Shown here piece after piece: positions 6,206 through 10,706 of a stretch of DNA of 10,706 nucleotides; positions within the stretch are counted from its first letter, which is position 1; the number at the start of each line of letters is the position of its first letter. The DNA lies in contig CATYYP010000039.1 of assembly GCA_958415245.1 (NCBI GenBank), positions 1 through 10,706 on the forward strand. Reading direction: 5' to 3'. Source of the stretch: Schaalia odontolytica. GTDB taxonomy: Bacteria > Actinomycetota > Actinomycetes > Actinomycetales > Actinomycetaceae. The notes under the pieces are model-generated. The model was not told the origin of the DNA and did no database searches. It saw only the letters and a list, made by a program, of their open reading frames with translations. The position numbers were made by a program, and so were the translations under genes.

Positions 6206-7672
6206 ATGGCTCGACGCTCCAAGGGCGCGGTGTCAATCAATCCGCGCTCCGCTCAGAATATGTCCACGCGACCGGCAGATTTCTCGAAGAAGAAGCAATC
6301 AATTAGCCCGGTCAAGGTATTCGGCGCCGTAGCGGCGCTGGCGTGCATCGTGACCTGCCTGTTCGTGCAGCTACCCGGCCTGGATGTGGCCGGAACGCGC
6401 ATGTTCGGCATCTTCCTGGCGGCGATTCTGCTGTGGGTAACGGAGGCGGTGCCGCTCGCGGGCACGGCCGTCCTCGTTATCTTCTTGGAGGTCCTGTTCA
6501 TTTCGGACCACGCGCTGCTGAGCGTGGGTGAGGGCGCCCCGGCATACACGAAGTTCTTCGGTGCCCTGGCTAACCCGGTCATCATCCTGTTCCTGGGTGG
6601 CTTCATGGTGGCCGACGGCGCCGCCAAGTACAAGCTGGATCGCGCCCTGTCGGCAGTCCTCCTCAAGCCTTTCATGGGCAAGCCGCGCTTGACGGTCATG
6701 GGCGTCATGCTGATCACCGCGATCATGAGCATGTTCATGTCGAACACGGCGACCACGGCGACGATGTTCGCCGTCATGATGCCCGTCATCATGGCCCTGC
6801 CCGAGGGCAAGGCGCGCACAGGTATTGCTCTGTCGATCCCGGTCGCTGCGAACGTCGGCGGCATGGGCACGCCGGTCGGCACGCCCCCGAACGCAATCGC
6901 GCTCGGCGCCCTGGAGAACGCGGGCGTGCAGGTGACCTTCCTGCAGTGGATGCTCGCGGCCGTCCCGCTCATGCTCGTGCTCCTGGCACTGTCGTGGGCG
7001 TTCATCGCGTGGCGCTACATCCCCAGCGACGCCAAGTTCGACATTGATACGTCGGCGCGCTTCGAGAAGTCGCGCAGCGCGATCATCTTCTACTCGGTGG
7101 CGGGTCTGACGATCCTCCTGTGGATGACGGAGTCGCTGCACCACATTTCCGCCAACGTCGTGGGCTTCCTGCCGGTCGTGGTCCTCCTGATGACGAAGGT
7201 GATGAGCGGGGATGACCTGCGCGCCCTGGACTGGCCGGTCCTGTGGCTGGTCGCGGGCGGTATTGCGCTGGGTTCGGGCGTGGCGGCCACGGGCCTCGAC
7301 AAGTGGATGCTCGGCTCGATCCAGTGGGCCTCGATCCCCGGTATCCTCCTGATCTTCGTGCTGGCCCTCGTGGGCTGGGTGACCTCGAACGTCATTTCGC
7401 ACTCTGCGTCCGCGAACCTCCTGATCCCCATGGGCATGGGCCTGGCGACGACGGTCTCCACGAGTGCCGCAGAGATCGCCATCGTCATCGCCCTGGGCTG
7501 CTCGCTCGGCATGTGCCTGCCGATCTCGACCCCGCCGAACGCGATCGCGTACTCGACGGGCACGACCCCGACCCGCGAGATGGCGATCGTCGGCATCGTC
7601 GTGGGCGTCGTGGGCATCATCCTACTGGCGTTCATCGCGCCGCTGACCTGGGGATTCATCGGGGTGATGTGA
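6206..7672 (+). CDS. DASS/SLC13 family anion symporter
   Basis: A 488-residue multi-helix membrane protein of the divalent-anion:Na+ symporter family, which imports di- and tricarboxylates, sulfate or phosphate with sodium. The two-fold pseudo-repeat is visible: half 1 carries SNT (179-181) and GTPPNAI (T226-N229); half 2 carries STPPNAI (T442-N445), but its second SNT position reads SHS (398-400). These motifs form the substrate and Na+ sites in the family. A short polar, Lys-rich N-terminus (1-32) precedes the first helix. The ATG at 6206 has GAGG (6192-6195) 10 nt upstream; ATG 6260 is an alternative giving 470 residues. TACACT (6159-6164) may be the -10 box, but with no good -35. The gene ends 1 nt before the kinase GTG, so it is probably the first gene of a three-gene operon. 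Substrate is unknown. Confidence 0.92.
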   Translation: MARRSKGAVSINPRSAQNMSTRPADFSKKKQSISPVKVFGAVAALACIVTCLFVQLPGLDVAGTRMFGIFLAAILLWVTEAVPLAGTAVLVIFLEVLFISDHALLSVGEGAPAYTKFFGALANPVIILFLGGFMVADGAAKYKLDRALSAVLLKPFMGKPRLTVMGVMLITAIMSMFMSNTATTATMFAVMMPVIMALPEGKARTGIALSIPVAANVGGMGTPVGTPPNAIALGALENAGVQVTFLQWMLAAVPLMLVLLALSWAFIAWRYIPSDAKFDIDTSARFEKSRSAIIFYSVAGLTILLWMTESLHHISANVVGFLPVVVLLMTKVMSGDDLRALDWPVLWLVAGGIALGSGVAATGLDKWMLGSIQWASIPGILLIFVLALVGWVTSNVISHSASANLLIPMGMGLATTVSTSAAEIAIVIALGCSLGMCLPISTPPNAIAYSTGTTPTREMAIVGIVVGVVGIILLAFIAPLTWGFIGVM

Positions 7673-7673
7673 C

Positions 7674-9779
7674 GTGTCCGGGGACGAGGCCATGGTCGGT
7701 TCGGGGGCAGCGCGCCCCCGGCCGGGGCTGGCCCGCGGCTGGACGCAGGGGCCGGCGGCGGAGGACGCCTCGGTGCTGGCCCGCACGGATGTGCGAGCTG
7801 GCGGTCACCGAGTTGGTCACCCGATTCACCTGCTGGTGTGTGGCGACGACTCGCGCTCGATTGCCGCGCCCGTCACGAGGGATCTGGCGCACGCTTTCCC
7901 GGGCCTGTGCCTGGATCGCGTTGACGGAATCGAGGACTTGGCCGCATACGACGCGAGCCTGAATCCGGGCGACCACGTGCTCATGGGACTGGTGACCTCC
8001 GAGGTCGCCGATATTGATGCGCTCATTGATCGGGCGGGGACGATCCCGGCGCTGCGTCGCATGCAGTGGGTCGTGGTCACGGATCGCTCGGAGCACCGAG
8101 ACCTCGTGCGGTGCATACAGTCGGACGCGCTCGCTTCGGTGTTGAAGTCCCCGTGGACGGTGCCACTCCTGGCGGGTCAGGCATATTCGACGATGGTGCG
8201 CTACCTGCGCGGCTGCGGCTATTCGGAGAGGCAGATCCGCTCGCTGATCGCGGACCCGCCGCCGTTCGCCGTGCAGGGCCCGCTCCTGGAGGGCTTGGAC
8301 CGCGACGAGCACGAGGTCGTCATGGAGCTCCTCGCCGGCGTTGAGCGCGTGCTCGGTCAGCGGCCTCGGCTCATCGTCCCCGAGGGGATCCAGCTGGTGA
8401 CTCAGGGCGAGCCGGTGGGTGCCGTCTACCTGGTGCTCGACGGGCAGGTGTCGCTGCACAGGGATTCGGCGCAGGGCGAGGTCTTGGCGCACCTGGCGTC
8501 GTCGGGCCCGCTCATCGGCCTCGTGTCGCTGGCCCGCGCGGAAAACGCGTTCTTCACGGGCGAGACGGCGACGGAGGTGACGCTTGTGCGCCTAACGACC
8601 GAGCAGCTCCAGATCGTCATCTCCGAGGACCCGTCGATCGGCGCGACCCTGACGGCGCTCGCGATCCGCTCGCTGACGCGTCGCCTCATGCGCGCCGAGG
8701 ACCTCCATCTCGAGAACGCGATGCTCGCCGAGGACCTCGAGGCCCAGAAGGAGGCCCTGGCGGCCACGCTCGAGGACCTGCGCGCCACCCGCGCCGAGCT
8801 GGTCGAACGCGCGCGTTTTGCGATGCTCGGCGAGCTGAGCGCCGGCATCGCCCACGAGCTCAACAACCCGGTGACCGCCCTCGTGCGCGCCGCCAAGCAC
8901 CTGCACGAGGATGTCGATGCGGCGCTCGCGGCACCGGCCACGGCCTCGTCAAGGGAGGCGATGGCCCGCGCCCTGACCGCGCCCCCGCGCTCCACGTCGG
9001 TTGAGCGCGCCCTCATGAAGGAGCTCCTGCCCGTCGTCGGTGACCGCACGCTCGCGCGGCGCCTCGTGCGCGCGGGGATCCAGGGGGCGGACGGCGCGCG
9101 TGCGCTCGCGCAGATCCCGGGCGGCATCGACGCGTACGAGGCCGGGGCGCGCCTGGGCGGGTCCCTGCGCTCGGTGCTCGCCGCGGGTGACCGCGTCATC
9201 GAGCTGACCCAGTCCCTCAAGGGATACGCACGCCCGGACGCCGAGGACCTCAAGCCCGTGGACGTGCGCGAGGGCATCGACGATGTCCTGCGCCTGACCG
9301 CCCACAGGGTGCGCGGCATTCGCATCGACTGCGACTACGAGGACGTGCCGCCCGTGTGTGCGCATCCGGCGAAGCTGCAGCAGGTGTGGACGAACCTCAT
9401 CGTGAACGCGGCCGAGGCCATCGAGGACGAGAACGCCGACCTGGTCGCGGCAGCCGAGGCCTCGGGCGGCGTGCCCGAGCTGCCCGCCCGCGGCGAGGCT
9501 GAGGCACTCATACGCATCACCGTACGTCCCACGCCCGAGGGCGTGAGCGTCACCATCCACGACAACGGCCCGGGCATAGACCCGGGAATCGTCGACAAGA
9601 TTATGGAGCCCCACTTCACCACCAAGGCGGGGCGCGTCCGATTCGGCCTGGGCATGGGCATGTCCATCGTCCGAAGCATCATTGCCGATCATGGGGGCAC
9701 CCTCACGATTGACTCTCACCCGGGATCCACGATCATGCGGATCTCGTTGCCCGCCCAACCACACGAGGAGGAATCATGA
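7674..9779 (+). CDS. Soluble sensor histidine kinase with pseudo-receiver and cNMP-binding-like domains
   Basis: This 701-residue protein has four parts. (1) Residues about 55-165 resemble a receiver: switch Thr136 and KSPW (158-161) are kept, but the phospho-Asp position is Gly105. (2) About 225-335 is a cyclic-nucleotide-binding fold (GEPVGAVYLVLDGQVSLH) whose phosphate-binding cassette lacks the usual Glu and Arg. (3) About 340-385 is a coiled coil. (4) The kinase core has H-box AHELNNP with His394, N-box N574/N578, G1 DNGPG (630-634), F-box HFTTK (647-651) and G2 GLGMG (658-662). About 80 extra Ala/Arg-rich residues sit between the two DHp helices. No membrane helix is seen, so it should sense a cytoplasmic signal and pass phosphate to the next gene's product. 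The GTG start follows the transporter stop by 1 nt, with GGTGA upstream; ATG 7692 is an alternative start. The stop overlaps the regulator start. Confidence 0.88.
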   Translation: MSGDEAMVGSGAARPRPGLARGWTQGPAAEDASVLARTDVRAGGHRVGHPIHLLVCGDDSRSIAAPVTRDLAHAFPGLCLDRVDGIEDLAAYDASLNPGDHVLMGLVTSEVADIDALIDRAGTIPALRRMQWVVVTDRSEHRDLVRCIQSDALASVLKSPWTVPLLAGQAYSTMVRYLRGCGYSERQIRSLIADPPPFAVQGPLLEGLDRDEHEVVMELLAGVERVLGQRPRLIVPEGIQLVTQGEPVGAVYLVLDGQVSLHRDSAQGEVLAHLASSGPLIGLVSLARAENAFFTGETATEVTLVRLTTEQLQIVISEDPSIGATLTALAIRSLTRRLMRAEDLHLENAMLAEDLEAQKEALAATLEDLRATRAELVERARFAMLGELSAGIAHELNNPVTALVRAAKHLHEDVDAALAAPATASSREAMARALTAPPRSTSVERALMKELLPVVGDRTLARRLVRAGIQGADGARALAQIPGGIDAYEAGARLGGSLRSVLAAGDRVIELTQSLKGYARPDAEDLKPVDVREGIDDVLRLTAHRVRGIRIDCDYEDVPPVCAHPAKLQQVWTNLIVNAAEAIEDENADLVAAAEASGGVPELPARGEAEALIRITVRPTPEGVSVTIHDNGPGIDPGIVDKIMEPHFTTKAGRVRFGLGMGMSIVRSIIADHGGTLTIDSHPGSTIMRISLPAQPHEEES

Positions 9780-10246
9780 CCCTGACAATCCTGTCCCTTG
9801 AGGACGAAGCAGATGTGCGCGACGCGCTCGAGCGCGATCTTGAACAGTTCTGGGACAAGATCCGGCTCGAAGTCGCCGAGGACGTTGACGACGCGTGGGC
9901 CGTCATCGACGAGATCGTCGAGGACGGGGACGAGCTCGCGCTGGTGCTGTCCGACCACCGCCTGCCCGGAAAGTCGGGCGTGGATTTCCTCGTGGAGCTC
10001 ATGAAGGACGAGCGCTTCGGCGCGACCCGCACGGTCCTGGTCACCGGGCAGGCCGACCAGTCCGACACGATCCGCGCGGTCAATCAGGCGGGCTTGGACT
10101 ACTACATCGGCAAGCCCTGGAACCCCGAGGAGCTGCGCACGGTCGTGCGCGACCAGCTCACCGAGTACGTCCTGGAGACCGACGTGGACCCCCTGCCCTA
10201 CGTGAGCGTGCTCGACGGCGTGCGCGTCATGGAGGCAATCCGCTAA
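9776..10246 (+). CDS. Stand-alone receiver-domain response regulator
   Basis: The 156-residue protein is almost entirely one receiver domain. Acidic pocket residues lie in LEDEAD (8-13), the phospho-acceptor is Asp60 in LSDHRLPGKSG, the switch Thr is Thr90 in VTGQAD, and the conserved Lys is Lys113 in IGKPW. A tail of about 28 residues follows (129-156) and is too short for a DNA-binding domain. It is the likely phosphate acceptor for the upstream kinase. The KPW ending and the pattern DTIRAVNQAGLDYYIGKPW resemble receivers fused to enzymes such as thioredoxin reductase-like proteins in actinobacteria, as I recall them. Output must be by protein-protein contact. Translation is coupled to the kinase: the start is an ATGA overlap with a strong GAGGAGGA (about 9765-9772) in front. 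A terminator follows 14 nt after the stop. Confidence 0.93.
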   Translation: MTLTILSLEDEADVRDALERDLEQFWDKIRLEVAEDVDDAWAVIDEIVEDGDELALVLSDHRLPGKSGVDFLVELMKDERFGATRTVLVTGQADQSDTIRAVNQAGLDYYIGKPWNPEELRTVVRDQLTEYVLETDVDPLPYVSVLDGVRVMEAIR

Positions 10247-10259
10247 ACCCTTGACAAAA

Positions 10260-10302
10260 GGGTCGCCGCACAACCAACGACGGTTGCGCGGCGGCCCTTG
10301 TT
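10260..10302 (+). terminator. Operon terminator, possibly bidirectional
   Basis: GGGTCGCCGCACAACC (10260-10275) pairs with GGTTGCGCGGCGGCCC (10282-10297), with one G-U wobble and one mismatch, over a 6-nt loop, followed by the T-rich TTGTTGT. On the minus strand the stem is followed by CTTTTGT, so it could also end the convergent abi-like gene that stops at 10310. Confidence 0.8.
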
Positions 10303-10309
10303 GTCTCTG

Positions 10310-10706
10310 TCAGCCCTGGGCCGTCGGCTCGCACGACCACAATGGGAGCGACTGCCAGTTATCGGGCGTGCCCGTCGCTCGCAGGGGGACGACGTCGGTA
10401 GCGGGGAACGTTGCGAGGACTGAGGGAAGGGCGGTTCCATCTCCCAGGCCCATCGTGCGGGTGAGGTATTGGACGAGCGTGAGCTGGTCGAAACACTTGT
10501 TTTTCTTTGGTGACAACTCTCTGATTCCGAGAATTTCAGCGTCTTCTGGAAGCTTCACTTGTCGCAGTGTGCGATTAAAAAGTCGTCCCTGGTGTGCGCA
10601 GATATTGCGGAGAATTCTGAGTATGTCGAGCCAAGAATTGACCTGTGACCGACTTAAGTGGCTCTTCATAATTGGGGGTGTAGTTGGGGTCTGAATCCGC
10701 CGGTTT
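10310..10706 (-). CDS. Abi_2 (AbiD/AbiF-like) family protein, C-terminal part, cut by window edge
   Basis: The minus-strand frame is open from the right edge to a stop at 10310. An internal ATG (10669) gives 119 residues, but upstream in-frame codons to 10706 are also open, so the true start probably lies outside the window. The key stretch is WLDILRILRNICAHQGRLFN, closely matching the Abi_2 (PF07751) signature. Its RNICAH is the R-x4-H motif of HEPN ribonucleases. In characterised relatives these proteins cause abortive infection, stopping phage growth by killing or stalling the host. The rest (KLPEDAEILGI, LTLVQYLTRTMG) fits the C-terminal helical part of the family. Base composition around 10480-10706 is visibly more A/T-rich than the core, suggesting acquisition by transfer. 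It converges on the regulator operon. Whether the missing N-terminus is intact cannot be seen. Confidence 0.8.
   Translation of the reverse strand, partial: NRRIQTPTTPPIMKSHLSRSQVNSWLDILRILRNICAHQGRLFNRTLRQVKLPEDAEILGIRELSPKKNKCFDQLTLVQYLTRTMGLGDGTALPSVLATFPATDVVPLRATGTPDNWQSLPLWSCEPTAQG

Noticed and set aside
6091..6306. 71-codon frame overlapping the LLM terminator and the DASS start
   Set aside because: It begins just upstream of the terminator hairpin and reads through it, and overlaps the well-supported DASS gene in another frame.
1..10706. CRISPR array, insertion sequence or prophage genes
   Set aside because: No regularly spaced direct repeats, transposase, integrase or phage structural genes are visible; the only possible mobile signal is the inverted repeat at 4740-4816.

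Overview
The window looks like chromosomal DNA of a high-GC Gram-positive bacterium (Actinomycetota). I would guess an Actinomyces/Schaalia-like member of the Actinomycetaceae, but that is inference from codon use, promoter style and gene families, not a database match. The coding stretches are strongly G/C-biased at third positions. The two window edges (1-150 and about 10480-10706) look different from the core.

Layout, left to right. (1) 1-149: intergenic, with very long G and C homopolymers. (2) 150-989, minus strand: a membrane-anchored protein with one PASTA domain and two C-terminal Ltp-type repeats, under a clear minus-strand promoter. (3) 1168-4160, plus strand: a two-gene ECF-type ABC transporter. 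The first gene fuses an S-like membrane domain to two ATPase domains; the second, overlapping by 4 nt, is the T component. (4) 4244-4410: a complete tRNA-Leu(CAG) unit with promoter, tRNA and terminator. (5) 4411-4983: a gene-free stretch with two foldback elements, one GC-rich and about 130 nt long, the other a clean 21-bp inverted repeat. (6) 4984-6063: a luciferase-like (LLM) flavin-dependent oxidoreductase that appears to be leaderless, followed by a strong terminator. (7) 6206-10246: a compact three-gene operon with a DASS/SLC13-type anion transporter, a soluble sensor histidine kinase (pseudo-receiver, cNMP-binding-like domain, coiled coil, kinase core), and a stand-alone receiver-domain response regulator, ending in a hairpin terminator. 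(8) 10310-10706, minus strand: the C-terminal part of an Abi_2/AbiD-AbiF family protein with a HEPN-type RNase motif, running off the right edge.

How the parts may work together. The ECF genes form one importer of unknown substrate. The DASS transporter, kinase and regulator are packed with a 1-nt gap and a 4-nt overlap, so they are probably co-transcribed. The kinase has no membrane segment and the regulator no DNA-binding domain, so the pair probably senses something in the cytoplasm and signals by protein contact. The outer genes, Ltp-PASTA on the left and Abi_2 on the right, both belong to families linked to phage resistance, but no complete known defence system is visible.

The strongest candidate for something not well described is the kinase/regulator pair. 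The kinase's N-terminal receiver-like domain keeps the switch Thr and the Lys-x-Pro-Trp motif of its partner regulator but lacks the phospho-acceptor Asp. Its cyclic-nucleotide-like domain lacks the usual phosphate-binding residues.
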